In this document: in pieces, positions 7,411 to 16,426 of the stretch
How the letters are laid out: every line of letters begins with the position of its first letter
Numbering within the stretch: the stretch's first letter is position 1
Source of the DNA: an uncultured Capnocytophaga sp.
GTDB lineage: Bacteria > Bacteroidota > Bacteroidia > Flavobacteriales > Flavobacteriaceae
Assembly (NCBI GenBank): GCA_905372595.1
Contig: CAJPPS010000003.1
Coordinates: forward strand, 1-20,060
Reading direction: 5' to 3'
DNA: 20,060 nt
Translations under genes and position numbers: made by a program
Notes under the pieces: generated by a model
The model's database searches: none
What the model was told of the DNA's origin: nothing
What the model saw: the letters and a program-made list of their open reading frames with translations, nothing else

Positions 7411-9210
7411 ATGATTCGACTTACACAAAATCAAATCCAGCAGAAAATTGACTTCATCCAGCAATATCTGCACGCAAGTAATGCCGCTACAGCCTCTCAG
7501 GTAGATGCCAATGCCAATGTAACAAGTAAAAATATTGCTACAATGGAAGCTGAGATTAATAAGGATATCAATATCCAGATCAATCGAGAGCTTGTTCGTA
7601 GGAAAATCGAAGAACTTTTCGGAAAAGAACTTGCCTGCGAGTACATCCGCCAGATAGAAGCCCACGAAATCTATGTTCACGATGAGACTTCCTTGAAGCC
7701 CTACTGTGTCTCTATTAGTATGTACCCCTTTCTCTTGGATGGTCTTTTGAAACTAGGAGGTGAGAGTCGCGCACCAAAGCACTTAGAGAGCTTTTGCGGG
7801 GAATTTGTGAATCTAGTTTTTGCTATCAGCTCTCAGTTTGCAGGTGCCTTGGCTACTGTAGAATTTCTGCTCTATTTTGACCATTTTGCAGCTAAGGACT
7901 ATGGAGAGGATTACCTACATACCCATTCTAAGATAATAGAAAATCACCTACAGCACGTGGTGTATGCTATTAATCAACCTGCTGCCGCTCGAGGATATCA
8001 ATCGGTATTCTGGAATATTTCCCTCTATGATGAGCCTTATTTTTCAAGTATGTTTGGAGATTTCGTCTTCCCTGATATGAGTCATCCTAACTGGAATCGC
8101 CTCTTTAAGCTCCAGCATTTCTTTCTTAAGTGGTTCAATGCCGAACGCCTCAAAGCTATCCTTACTTTCCCTGTCGTTACTGCCGCTATGCTTACTGCTG
8201 GAGGAAAGCCTGTTGATAGTTCCTTTGCAGATATGTGTGCTGAAGAACTCAGTGAGGGAAACTCTTTTTTTGTCTACCAGTCTGAGAGTGCCGATAGCTT
8301 AGCTTCTTGTTGCCGATTGCGCAATGAAATCAGCGACCATACTTTTAGCTATTCCCTAGGAGCAGGAGGAGTCGCTACGGGTTCTATCAATGTAATCACT
8401 CTGAATATGAATAGACTTGTACAGAAGCAATACAACTTAGCTGAAGAAGTTCAAAAAATTCAGAAATACCAAGTAGCTTTCCGAAAATTGATAGAAGATT
8501 ATAAGAACGGAGGATTACTTCCTGTATATGATGCCGGATTTATCTCCTTAGATAAGCAATTCCTAACTATTGGTATCAATGGAATGGTAGAAGCAGCAGA
8601 ATACCTAGGCATCTCTCCTAATAATAATGCTCAGTATAAAGATTTTGTAAGACATCAGCTAAAAATCATCTATGAAGAAAACCGAAAAGCACGGTCTATA
8701 TATGGATATATGTTCAATACAGAATTTGTTCCTGCAGAGAATTTAGGAGTAAAAAATGCTCAATGGGATCAAAAAGATGGACTTTTCTCCCCTAGGGACT
8801 GTTATAATTCCTACTTCTACGCTGTAGAAGATGAACAGATAAATGTACTAGATAAAATTATTCTACACGGAAAAGAGATTATCCAATATTTAGATGGAGG
8901 ATCTGCTTTGCACCTAAACCTAGAAGAGACTCCTAACAAGGAAGGTTTCCTAAAGCTACTGAATGCTACCGCCTTAGCAGGCTGTAATTATTTCTGTTTC
9001 AATATCCGTATTACTATCTGTAACAAATGCAATCATATTGATAAACGTACCCTCTTTGAATGTCCTTCGTGCCATAGTGAAGATGTGGATCACGCAACTC
9101 GTGTTATTGGGTACCTTAAGCGGGTTTCTTGCTTTAGTGCTGCTAGGCAAAAAGAACATCGCCTACGACACTATCACCTTTCAAGAAAAAAAGAAGAAGT
9201 ACTTTCCTAA
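7411..9210 (+). CDS. nrdD: Anaerobic (class III) ribonucleoside-triphosphate reductase, short form
   Basis: This glycyl-radical enzyme reduces NTPs to dNTPs in the absence of oxygen. Near the C-terminus are four zinc-ligand cysteines (Cys537/Cys540 in CNKC, Cys551/Cys554 in CPSC) and the radical motif RVIGYL with Gly567. Cys99 (LKPYC) and Cys300/Cys301 (ASCC) are the likely active-site thiols. At 599 residues it is about 100 shorter than the roughly 700-residue forms. The N-terminus goes almost directly into the catalytic domain (NANV near residue 34, then YVHDE near 88-92), so the N-terminal ATP-cone that gives allosteric on/off control appears absent. The start follows nrdG by 84 bases. The enzyme supports DNA synthesis in anaerobic or CO2-rich niches. 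Confidence 0.95.
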   Translation: MIRLTQNQIQQKIDFIQQYLHASNAATASQVDANANVTSKNIATMEAEINKDINIQINRELVRRKIEELFGKELACEYIRQIEAHEIYVHDETSLKPYCVSISMYPFLLDGLLKLGGESRAPKHLESFCGEFVNLVFAISSQFAGALATVEFLLYFDHFAAKDYGEDYLHTHSKIIENHLQHVVYAINQPAAARGYQSVFWNISLYDEPYFSSMFGDFVFPDMSHPNWNRLFKLQHFFLKWFNAERLKAILTFPVVTAAMLTAGGKPVDSSFADMCAEELSEGNSFFVYQSESADSLASCCRLRNEISDHTFSYSLGAGGVATGSINVITLNMNRLVQKQYNLAEEVQKIQKYQVAFRKLIEDYKNGGLLPVYDAGFISLDKQFLTIGINGMVEAAEYLGISPNNNAQYKDFVRHQLKIIYEENRKARSIYGYMFNTEFVPAENLGVKNAQWDQKDGLFSPRDCYNSYFYAVEDEQINVLDKIILHGKEIIQYLDGGSALHLNLEETPNKEGFLKLLNATALAGCNYFCFNIRITICNKCNHIDKRTLFECPSCHSEDVDHATRVIGYLKRVSCFSAARQKEHRLRHYHLSRKKEEVLS

Positions 9211-9216
9211 AAAAAC

Positions 9217-9250
9217 AAGAGCTATGCAGAAAAATTTGCATAGCTCTTTT
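9217..9250. terminator. Bidirectional terminator between nrdD and serS
   Basis: A perfect 12-bp inverted repeat (AAGAGCTATGCA at 9217-9228, TGCATAGCTCTT at 9237-9248) has an 8-base loop. It is followed by TT on the plus strand and by a poly-T tract on the minus strand. It sits between two converging genes and can serve both. Confidence 0.85.
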
Positions 9251-9261
9251 CACATATATGA

Positions 9262-10533
9262 TTAGCTAATGAGATCAAAGCCTGTGTATTTTCGCAACAC
9301 TTCTGGTACTACAATTCCTTCTGGAGTTTGGTAATTTTCCAAAATACCTGCCAATACCCTAGGTAAGGCTAAAGAACTTCCATTCAGTGTATGTACGAGC
9401 TGTGTTTTTCCTTCACTATTTCTAAAGCGAAGCTTCAAGCGATTGGCTTGGAAAGTTTCAAAATTAGATACTGAACTAATCTCCAGCCATTTCTCCTGAG
9501 CTGTAGAATATACTTCAAAATCATAAGTAATGGCAGAGGTGAAGCCTAAATCCCCTCCACAAAGCCGTAGAATACGATAAGGTAACTGAAGCTCATTAAG
9601 GATTCCCTTCACGTGTTCTACCATCTGCTCTAAGGCTTCATAAGAACGATCTGGATGTTCTATGCGAACGATTTCCACTTTATCAAATTGATGCAAACGA
9701 TTAAGCCCTCTTACGTGAGCTCCATAGCTTCCTGCCTCTCTCCTAAAGCAAGGGGTATAAGCAGTACAGCAGAAAGGTAAATCATTCTCAGAGAGAATAG
9801 TATCTCTGAATATATTGGTTACAGGAACCTCTGCTGTGGGAATCAAGTACAAATTGTCCAACTGTACATGATACATCTGACCTTCCTTATCAGGAAGTTG
9901 TCCAGTTCCATAGCCAGAGTCTTCATTTACCATATGAGGTACTTGATATTCTTGGTAACCAGCTTCTGTATTTTTGTCTAAAAAATAAGTAATCAAAGCT
10001 CTCTGAAGCTTTGCTCCTTTACCTTTATATACAGGAAAGCCTGCTCCTGTAAGCTTTACTCCTAGTTCAAAATCTATAATATCATATTTTTTAGCTAATT
10101 CCCAGTGAGGAAGCGCTCCCTGTGGTAATGTTGGGATTTCCCCTGCCTGAAAAACAGTCAGGTTATCCTCAGCTGATTTGCCTTCTGGAACTATATCTGT
10201 AGGGATATTAGGGATACGGTAAAGAAGCTGAGTGAGTTCCTGAGTTACCTGATCCAATGTATCTCCTAGTTTTTTGGTAAGTTCTTTATATTGAGCAGTT
10301 TGAGATTTTATCTCCTCTGCTTCCTCTTTTTTACCAGCTTTCATTAGAGCCCCCACTTCCTTAGAGAGCTTATTACTCTGGGCAAGTACTTGGTCTAGTT
10401 CTGCTTGGGTAGCTCGGCGTTTCTCATCTAAGTCAAGCACTTGATCTATAAGCTCTAGTTCTTTGAAATGACGCTTATTGAGTCCTTTAATAACTTTCTC
10501 TTTATTATCTCGTATATAGCTAAGCTGTAACAT
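9262..10533 (-). CDS. serS: Seryl-tRNA synthetase
   Basis: This class II aminoacyl-tRNA synthetase activates serine with ATP and charges tRNA-Ser (and tRNA-Sec where present). The N-terminal antiparallel coiled-coil arm that grips the long variable arm of the tRNA spans about residues 27-103. The catalytic domain has TAEVP (233-237), motif 2 FRREAGSYGAHVRG (263-276) and motif 3 around NGSSLALPRVLAGILENYQ (384-402). At 423 residues it is of normal length and looks intact. It lies 31 bases downstream of the nlpC/P60 gene on the same strand with no clear promoter in the gap, so it is probably read from the promoter upstream of that gene, or from one inside it. A hairpin terminator follows. Confidence 0.98.
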   Translation of the reverse strand: MLQLSYIRDNKEKVIKGLNKRHFKELELIDQVLDLDEKRRATQAELDQVLAQSNKLSKEVGALMKAGKKEEAEEIKSQTAQYKELTKKLGDTLDQVTQELTQLLYRIPNIPTDIVPEGKSAEDNLTVFQAGEIPTLPQGALPHWELAKKYDIIDFELGVKLTGAGFPVYKGKGAKLQRALITYFLDKNTEAGYQEYQVPHMVNEDSGYGTGQLPDKEGQMYHVQLDNLYLIPTAEVPVTNIFRDTILSENDLPFCCTAYTPCFRREAGSYGAHVRGLNRLHQFDKVEIVRIEHPDRSYEALEQMVEHVKGILNELQLPYRILRLCGGDLGFTSAITYDFEVYSTAQEKWLEISSVSNFETFQANRLKLRFRNSEGKTQLVHTLNGSSLALPRVLAGILENYQTPEGIVVPEVLRKYTGFDLIS

Positions 10534-10564
10534 ATGTATTGTATTTTAAGTATATTATTGAAAA

Positions 10565-11245
10565 TCAGTTTAGTACACGGCTTGTTTTGGCATAAGCCCG
10601 TTGCCAATAAGGCTCAGATAGGCTTGATACTATCACTCCCTGAGAAGAAGAAGAATGGATAAACTTCACTTCATCTCCAGTCTCTACAACAATCCCTACA
10701 TGGGAGATACGATTACGCTTACGGGTAGTCTTAAAAAAAAGCAAATCTCCCACTACTGCTTGGCTTAAGGGAATATCTCTCCCTTGGGTAGCCATTGCTG
10801 TAGAGGAACGGCTCAGGGGCACATCAATAGAACTAAAAGCTGTACTTACAAAGCCTGAACAGTCCATCCCACTACGTGTAGTCCCTGCGTGCTTATAGGG
10901 CGTTCCTATATAGGAATAAGCCGAATCAATCAGTATAGTCAAGCGTTCTTCTCCTAGTGCTGCTGTATTGGGCTTCGTAAAGCGTAAGGTCCCCTTTTGA
11001 GATATTGGAGCTCGTTCCTCTTCTTCATACTCTCCTTCTGTAAGAGTAGCCCAGTTAGAGGCAGCTATTAGTACTTCTGTACTCCCTTCCATATAGCTAG
11101 GGTTGTCAATCAAGGGCTTATCAGGGCGGTTCTTCTCCTGCACTTGGCTTGTTTTTTTCTTTTTCTTAGCCTGAGCAAAGGCGTTACCTTGTGAAAGCAT
11201 CAGAGCTGAAAGGATAAGTATCAGTAAGTGTGTTGTTCTTTTCAT
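10565..11245 (-). CDS. Secreted NlpC/P60-family cysteine peptidase (probable murein hydrolase)
   Basis: The protein (226 residues) should be exported and cut peptide bonds in peptidoglycan stem peptides. A signal peptide (1 to about 26, ending NAFAQA) is followed by a lysine run (27-31) and a low-complexity linker. The NlpC/P60 domain (about 103-224) then carries the catalytic cysteine in SGMDCSGF (Cys129), the histidine in SHVGIV (His182) and a third polar residue, His197, in FIHSSSS. The GDLLFF segment (166-171) is also typical. No SH3-like or LysM cell-wall-binding domain is visible. It is the first gene before serS. A -7 promoter box lies 19 bases upstream of the ATG. Confidence 0.9.
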   Translation of the reverse strand: MKRTTHLLILILSALMLSQGNAFAQAKKKKKTSQVQEKNRPDKPLIDNPSYMEGSTEVLIAASNWATLTEGEYEEEERAPISQKGTLRFTKPNTAALGEERLTILIDSAYSYIGTPYKHAGTTRSGMDCSGFVSTAFSSIDVPLSRSSTAMATQGRDIPLSQAVVGDLLFFKTTRKRNRISHVGIVVETGDEVKFIHSSSSQGVIVSSLSEPYWQRAYAKTSRVLN

Positions 11246-11264
11246 AAGAAATAATTAGTTTTTG

Positions 11265-11272
11265 CAAAGTTA
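11265..11272 (-). promoter_or_regulatory. nlpC/P60-serS promoter, -7 box
   Basis: The minus strand reads TAACTTTG (11272 to 11265), a full match to TAnnTTTG, 19 bases before the ATG at 11245. No TTG is visible at the -33 distance. Confidence 0.55.
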
Positions 11273-11387
11273 CGGATTTAATCCTTTCGTTGTACCTTTT
11301 TTTAGGCGATGTTAATAAAAAAAGTGTTTTCCACGAAAGAAAATGTTAAAAAGAAACCAAGAGGAAGCTTATTTCATAAATATTTAT

Positions 11388-11395
11388 TATCTTTG
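11388..11395 (+). promoter_or_regulatory. hemD-hemE promoter, -7 box
   Basis: TATCTTTG is a full match to TAnnTTTG and ends 12 bases before the hemD ATG, implying a very short 5' leader. No -33 TTG is visible. Confidence 0.55.
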
Positions 11396-11407
11396 CCCTA
11401 AAAATCA

Positions 11408-12076
11408 ATGGTAAGAATCCTCTGCACAAAACAGCTCTCTATAACTGATATACAAGCTTTTACGCAAGCAGGATTTTCTATAGAAACTATTGATTTCATT
11501 CAGATACTTCCCTTTTCCTCTTTTGACCATATTTCCCCTTTTGAGTATGGCATTTTCACTAGTACCAATGCCTTGTCTGCCCTTATACAAAACCCTGCTT
11601 ATCAAGATATTCCTTGTAGAAAAGCTTTTTGTGTAGGAGAGAAAACTCAAAAATTTTTACAAGAAAATGGCTGGGAAGTAATCGCTTCTTTTCCTTATGC
11701 TTCCTTACTGGCAAGCTATTTGGTAGAGAATTTTCCTCAGGCTTCTATGGCTTTCTTTTGTGGAGATAAGCGACTAGACACGCTTCCTCACACCCTTAAG
11801 GAACATCAGATACCTTTTCAAGAAATCCAAACTTATCAGACACTCCTTACTCCAAAGCATTTGGAAACTTCCTTTGAGGCACTCCTTTTTTTCAGCCCCT
11901 CAGCAGTGGAAAGCTTCCTTATGGAGAATACTTTTGGTTCAGAAAAAATTATCTGTATAGGAACCACTACCCAAAAAGCACTTCCAAAAGGAATAGAGAG
12001 TTTTTTGGCAGATACCCCTACACTGAGAGGAATGAGGGATTGTTGTATAAGAATTTTTAAACCCTTTTTAGAATGA
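11408..12076 (+). CDS. hemD: Uroporphyrinogen-III synthase
   Basis: This enzyme closes hydroxymethylbilane with inversion of ring D to give uroporphyrinogen III, the branch-point intermediate of heme and other tetrapyrroles. Sequence conservation in this family is poor. The recognisable features are FTSTNALSAL (about residues 50-59), a segment with GEKT before KFLQENGW, FFSPSAVESF in the second lobe and the closing IGTTTQKAL. These fit the two-lobed HemD fold and its Ser/Thr-rich active-site cleft. The length (222) is normal for bacteria. Its stop codon overlaps the start of hemE (ATGA), so the two consecutive pathway enzymes are translationally coupled, which strongly supports the assignment. 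Confidence 0.9.
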   Translation: MVRILCTKQLSITDIQAFTQAGFSIETIDFIQILPFSSFDHISPFEYGIFTSTNALSALIQNPAYQDIPCRKAFCVGEKTQKFLQENGWEVIASFPYASLLASYLVENFPQASMAFFCGDKRLDTLPHTLKEHQIPFQEIQTYQTLLTPKHLETSFEALLFFSPSAVESFLMENTFGSEKIICIGTTTQKALPKGIESFLADTPTLRGMRDCCIRIFKPFLE

Positions 12077-13098
12077 TACAAAACGATCTTTTTTTAAGAA
12101 CCCTTAGGGGAGAAAGCGTAGAACGTCCCCCCGTGTGGATGATGCGACAGGCGGGGCGTTACCTACCCGAATTCCGTGCTTTACGTGACCAATATGACTT
12201 CTTCACTCGTTGTAGAACTCCCGAACTGGTAGCTGAAATTACCATCCAACCTGTGGACATTGTTCAGGTAGATGCAGCTATTCTCTTCAGTGATATCCTT
12301 GTAGTTCCCCAAGCAATGGGTATTGATATTGAGATGAAAGAAAATATAGGTCCTTTCATCGCTCACCCTATCCGAAATACTCAAGATGTGGAACGGGTAC
12401 AGATTCCTGACGTTTCACACGCTCTGGGTTATGTAATGGAAGGAATCCGCCTAACAAAAGAACGCCTTAATAATCGTGTTCCCCTGATCGGATTTGCAGG
12501 TGCTCCTTGGACGATTCTTTCCTATATAGTTGAAGGAAAAGGCTCCAAAAATTTTGATATTGCGAAAGCTTTCTGCTTCTCCCAACCAGAACTAGCTGAT
12601 CGCCTATTACAGAAAATTACTGATACTACTATCCTATACCTAAAGGAAAAAGTAAAAGCAGGAGTAGATGCTATACAGCTCTTTGATAGCTGGGGAGGTG
12701 TCCTTTCTCCTGAGGATTATAGTACCTTCTCTTGGAAATACTCTCGCCAAATTGTTGAGGCTTTGTCTCCTCTTGTACCTGCAATTGTCTTTGCCAAAGG
12801 CTGTTCCTTTGCCCTTGAGCAGATGAGCCAGAGTAGTGTAGCGGCTCTAGGAATTGATTGGACTTGCCAGCCTTCTCTTGCCCGCATACTTACTCAAGGA
12901 AAAAAAGTATTACAAGGAAACCTAGATCCTGCTTGGTTATTGGCTTCCCCTGAGCAAATTACCGAAAAAACACACCAAATGATTCGTTCCTTTGGGAAAG
13001 ACCTCTATATTGCTAATTTAGGACACGGCATCCTACCTAATGTACCTGTTGAGAATGCGCGTGCTTTTGTAAATGCAGTAAAGACTTTTGTTGAATAA
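12073..13098 (+). CDS. hemE: Uroporphyrinogen decarboxylase
   Basis: This cofactor-free cytosolic enzyme decarboxylates the four acetate side chains of uroporphyrinogen III to give coproporphyrinogen III. The signature RPPVWMMRQAGRYLPE (18-33) supplies the substrate-binding arginines, and the essential aspartate is Asp74 in FSDILV. GFAGAPWTILSY (140-151), FDSWGG (204-209) and NLGHGI with His318 complete the typical active site. At 341 residues the length is normal. It overlaps hemD by 4 bases and is followed 11 bases later by a small gene, so the three form one operon. Confidence 0.98.
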   Translation: MIQNDLFLRTLRGESVERPPVWMMRQAGRYLPEFRALRDQYDFFTRCRTPELVAEITIQPVDIVQVDAAILFSDILVVPQAMGIDIEMKENIGPFIAHPIRNTQDVERVQIPDVSHALGYVMEGIRLTKERLNNRVPLIGFAGAPWTILSYIVEGKGSKNFDIAKAFCFSQPELADRLLQKITDTTILYLKEKVKAGVDAIQLFDSWGGVLSPEDYSTFSWKYSRQIVEALSPLVPAIVFAKGCSFALEQMSQSSVAALGIDWTCQPSLARILTQGKKVLQGNLDPAWLLASPEQITEKTHQMIRSFGKDLYIANLGHGILPNVPVENARAFVNAVKTFVE

Positions 13099-13109
13099 AT
13101 ATTTTCTCT

Positions 13110-13430
13110 ATGAGGAATTCTATCTGTGAAGCATTTCACTCCGCTTATGTCCCTATAGAAGAAAATGCTCCTGTCATCTGCATAGGATCACTTTCAGAAG
13201 CCCCTATTTATGGCAGTAAAATTACTGATTGGGACGAGAATGGAGAAGAATTCTCCATATGGTACCTTACCTTCGGAGAAGAAGTAGCTGAAGAAACTCC
13301 TGAAGAAACTCTAACTGTAACAGAACTCTTACAACAACGCCCTATTCTCTCCGATTTTCTTCATTTAGAAGCGGATTTTTGCTTCATTATTGAAGCAGAT
13401 GGCAGTTATGATGTCTTTAAGGATTCATAA
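13110..13430 (+). CDS. Small acidic protein of unknown function
   Basis: I do not recognise this 106-residue protein. It has no signal peptide or membrane segment, so it is probably cytosolic. It is strongly acidic, with a Glu-rich run (GEEVAEETPEE, about residues 56-66) and a conserved-looking middle (ITDWDENGEEFSIWYL) that suggests a small beta-rich fold. It begins 11 bases after hemE and is most likely its operon partner. A link to heme synthesis cannot be claimed from position alone. Its 3' end overlaps the 3' end of cobB on the opposite strand by 14 bases. The start at 13110 is the only one that fits the spacing after hemE. Confidence 0.7.
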   Translation: MRNSICEAFHSAYVPIEENAPVICIGSLSEAPIYGSKITDWDENGEEFSIWYLTFGEEVAEETPEETLTVTELLQQRPILSDFLHLEADFCFIIEADGSYDVFKDS

Positions 13431-14094
13431 GTTGTATTGCCTTTGCTACCCCTACAGACGCTTTCTGAGCAATTACTGTAAGGGAGCCTTTACTATGAAG
13501 AGAGGGATTAGGATCTATATAAAATATAGGAGTTCCTTCCTTTGCATACCCCATCAGTCCAGCAGCTGGATACACCTGAAGAGAAGTTCCTATAACCATT
13601 AGGATATCGGCAGTATATACCTCTTCTATTGCCTTATCTAACATAGGAACTTCCTCTCCAAACCATACGATATGGGGGCGCAATTGTGCTCCTGTAGGAC
13701 TCTTATCTCCTAAGTGAATATCTCCCAAGCAAGGATAAGTAGTTTCAGGATCATCCACTCCTCGACTCTTGAGGAGCTCTCCGTGTAGGTGGATAATATG
13801 ATGACTGCCCGCTCGCTCGTGTAGGTCATCCACATTCTGGGTGATAATCACCACATTATATCGCTTCTCTAACTGAGCCAAAAGCCGATGGGCTTCATTA
13901 GGAACTACCTCGCTGAGCTGGCGACGGCGTTCATTATAAAAATTCAATACTAAGGCAGGATTGGCAGCAAAGCCTTCGGGAGTAGCTACCTGATTCACAT
14001 CATAACCTTCCCATAATCCCCCCGAATCACGGAAAGTGCGAATACCACTCTCGGCACTAATCCCTGCTCCTGTGAGAACAACTAATTTTTGCAT
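13417..14094 (-). CDS. cobB: NAD-dependent protein deacylase, class III sirtuin (CobB/SIRT5 type)
   Basis: The enzyme removes acyl groups from lysines using NAD+. GAGISAESGIRTFRD (9-23), TQNVDDLHERAG (86-97) and the catalytic His105 in LHGE form the NAD and active-site core. GTSLQVYPAAG, further on, is the standard C-terminal NAD contact. Tyr53 and Arg56 (FYNERRR) form the Y-x-x-R pair that in CobB and SIRT5 favours succinyl- and malonyl-lysine. The small domain has only one cysteine (in TYPC), so the four-cysteine zinc site of many sirtuins is missing. I believe this also occurs in other Bacteroidota homologues. The gene begins 10 bases after the large repeat-protein gene, so it is the last gene of that operon, and it overlaps the hemE-operon tail end to end. 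Confidence 0.95.
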   Translation of the reverse strand: MQKLVVLTGAGISAESGIRTFRDSGGLWEGYDVNQVATPEGFAANPALVLNFYNERRRQLSEVVPNEAHRLLAQLEKRYNVVIITQNVDDLHERAGSHHIIHLHGELLKSRGVDDPETTYPCLGDIHLGDKSPTGAQLRPHIVWFGEEVPMLDKAIEEVYTADILMVIGTSLQVYPAAGLMGYAKEGTPIFYIDPNPSLHSKGSLTVIAQKASVGVAKAIQLMNP

Positions 14095-14104
14095 TTTTCT
14101 CTAA

Positions 14105-16426
14105 TTATTTTCTTACTGTTTTTCTAAAATATTCACACTCTTTGATTACCTCTTTATAATATTGTGTATGCGCATATCTTTCTCTAAGTTCTCGGAATCC
14201 TTCCCAGTCCTTGAACGCTATTTCACCAGATTCTACCCCATACCACCTGTCTTGATAGAAATAAACCTGATTATAATAGTTATTTCGCTCCACTTTAGCA
14301 AGCATATAAGCTATTTTGGCTCGTTGTTCATCATCTTTTGCGTGTTGCTGGGCTATTAAGTAGTATTTTTCTGCATTTTTCATACTCAGAAGCCTTTCAT
14401 AGTTTTCCCTATTGACTCCCAAGCCTCCATATTCATTGAGTATTCTATTACAGTAGAAAGCCCGAATACTTCCAAAATAAGAGGCATTATAGAAGGCATT
14501 CCCAAGTAACAATGCATTATTATATATTTCCTCGCCTTGAGCAATTTTTTCCTGCATTTCTTTGACTTTTTTAAGGAAAGAAAGAGTAGTATAAGTCACA
14601 CGCTGCTTAGCCTGATGTTGGCAGTCATTACAGTCTTTAATATAACCATTAAAGGGATTGGCAGGCAATACTGCTTGGCTAATTTTTCGTTTCTTAGTAA
14701 CCATTTTACCACTATTAGAGTCATATTCTCGTACATTCTCAAGCGGAGCCTTCTCCAGTTCAAGGATAGCTTTATTTATATCTCCTTGGTAGAAAGCATA
14801 AATGGCTCTACTCTCGTAGATTTCTCCTAAGGAAAAGCGGTAATTATCTGTCCAAAAAGCTTCCCAAGGGGTTTTCTCTTTCTTTAAGAGAAGATTTTCC
14901 ATCGCAACAGACTGTTGTAAGGAATCATAATACCCCAAAGTAGGTGAAAGAAGTTCCGCCATTAAGGTATTATTCTCCTCCTTATAAAGTGCCGATAGGT
15001 AATAACGAACAAAAGAGAAGAGGTAAAAAGAACGCATCTGCTCCTTATCAGACTTAAGGAGAGAGGAGTTCCACATCCATTCCAAACGCTTAAGGAGCCT
15101 TTCCTCATCAGCTGGAGTGATTCGCTCCAGAGCTGTTACCTCATTAAAGATATCTAACAAGCGTATTTGTGCTTGTTGGGGAGTATCTTTGGCTATTTTT
15201 TCCGCCTGTTGCAATAGTATTCTAGCCCCTTGATTATCTTTCTTAAAGATGAGAATATAAGCTGCAGCTACCTTCCATAGGTAAGGTGAAGCCACCTTCC
15301 CTTCTTGTGCCACTTCTATGAGCCAATCAGTACGAAAATTCCGATTCAGTAGAGCTTGTGTATGCTGATGATAATCAGCTGCAGATTTGATTTTTTCTCC
15401 ATACTCACCAAAAACATTTACCTTATCCTCTATCATATTGATATAACGAGTAAGAAGAAAATCCACTTGAGAAGAAAAAGGATCAATTGCCATTATATGT
15501 TCTATAGCTGTAACTTCATCGGTATAATATCCCTGCATAGCCCATAAGGCACACTGCTGCTGCTGAGAGAGAGTAGTGGCTATTTGGCTTACTTGCCTAT
15601 CGGTAAGAGGGTGATACTCATAGGTAAAGGTAGTCATTTGCTCAGGCTGGGCAGTAGCGAGTGTTGCCAATAGCGCATTGCTTTTGGCATAGTTTTTTTG
15701 AGCAATATAAGCTCCTGCTACATAATGTAAAGCACGGTAATAAAGACTGTTTTTCGGTTGTTTTTCTTGAGTATCATTGAAGAAAGTAATCACTGAACCA
15801 CGATCATAGGAATAGAACTTAAGGCGTGCTACCTGAAACCACATTCGGTTGGCAAAGAAAACATCTTTATCCGCTAGGGCTTTCCGATAGAGGCTTTCCG
15901 CTTTAGAGATTTCATTTTGTTGGGTTCTCTCCACCTTACGACTATCATAATCCCAAGGGTCATATGTCACATTGGTAATATGTTCGTTACCTCTGGCTAT
16001 AGCTAAGAAAGAGAAGAAGTTACGCAATCGCTTATCATCTACTTTAGGGGTATGCTGAGAGAGGCTTACCTTAGCCTTATCAGGAGAGCCATTATACTTA
16101 TGAATATCTGCTAAGGAATTCTTATCATACATAAAGTACTGTATGCCTTCCTTCCAAAAGGTTTTTCCTAAGTATTGCTTCCATTGTTCTAAATCAGTGT
16201 GACTATAGTCTTTAGAAGCCCTATCTATATAGTCTCCTTGATAGAAAAGATTACTACTATCAAAGAACAAAGGCTTATAAGCAGGCTTCTTGACCATTAT
16301 CTCAGGAGCAAACAAGGAGTTTCCAAATCCCCAACCATCATCGGCACAAGCATATAAATAAGCCCCATAGGCTCCTACTGAAAGTAAGGAAAGACTAGCG
16401 AAAATTTTTAAAAAAGTCTTTTTCAT
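14105..16426 (-). CDS. Large exported helical-repeat (TPR-like) protein, unknown function
   Basis: I do not recognise a named family for this 773-residue protein. The N-terminus is an export signal with a possible lipobox, LYA-C (Cys27), followed by the distinctive ADDGWGFGNSLFAPEI, so it may be a lipoprotein or a membrane-anchored periplasmic protein. Most of the rest is alpha-helical. Stretches such as KAESLYRKALADKDVFFANRMWFQVARL (split across about residues 175-202) and QKNYAKSNALLATLATAQP (243-261) look like TPR or Sel1-type helical pairs, rich in Tyr, Ala, Leu and Gln. A CNDC motif lies in the C-terminal third. It starts 32 bases inside the end of the upstream lipoprotein gene and is followed 10 bases later by cobB. 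A scaffold or protein-binding role is inference only. Confidence 0.8.
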   Translation of the reverse strand: MKKTFLKIFASLSLLSVGAYGAYLYACADDGWGFGNSLFAPEIMVKKPAYKPLFFDSSNLFYQGDYIDRASKDYSHTDLEQWKQYLGKTFWKEGIQYFMYDKNSLADIHKYNGSPDKAKVSLSQHTPKVDDKRLRNFFSFLAIARGNEHITNVTYDPWDYDSRKVERTQQNEISKAESLYRKALADKDVFFANRMWFQVARLKFYSYDRGSVITFFNDTQEKQPKNSLYYRALHYVAGAYIAQKNYAKSNALLATLATAQPEQMTTFTYEYHPLTDRQVSQIATTLSQQQQCALWAMQGYYTDEVTAIEHIMAIDPFSSQVDFLLTRYINMIEDKVNVFGEYGEKIKSAADYHQHTQALLNRNFRTDWLIEVAQEGKVASPYLWKVAAAYILIFKKDNQGARILLQQAEKIAKDTPQQAQIRLLDIFNEVTALERITPADEERLLKRLEWMWNSSLLKSDKEQMRSFYLFSFVRYYLSALYKEENNTLMAELLSPTLGYYDSLQQSVAMENLLLKKEKTPWEAFWTDNYRFSLGEIYESRAIYAFYQGDINKAILELEKAPLENVREYDSNSGKMVTKKRKISQAVLPANPFNGYIKDCNDCQHQAKQRVTYTTLSFLKKVKEMQEKIAQGEEIYNNALLLGNAFYNASYFGSIRAFYCNRILNEYGGLGVNRENYERLLSMKNAEKYYLIAQQHAKDDEQRAKIAYMLAKVERNNYYNQVYFYQDRWYGVESGEIAFKDWEGFRELRERYAHTQYYKEVIKECEYFRKTVRK

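Noticed and set aside
14537..14830. Open frame opposite the large repeat-protein gene
   Set aside because: It is a reverse-strand shadow of an AT-rich helical coding region, with low-complexity Phe/Ile/Ser content.
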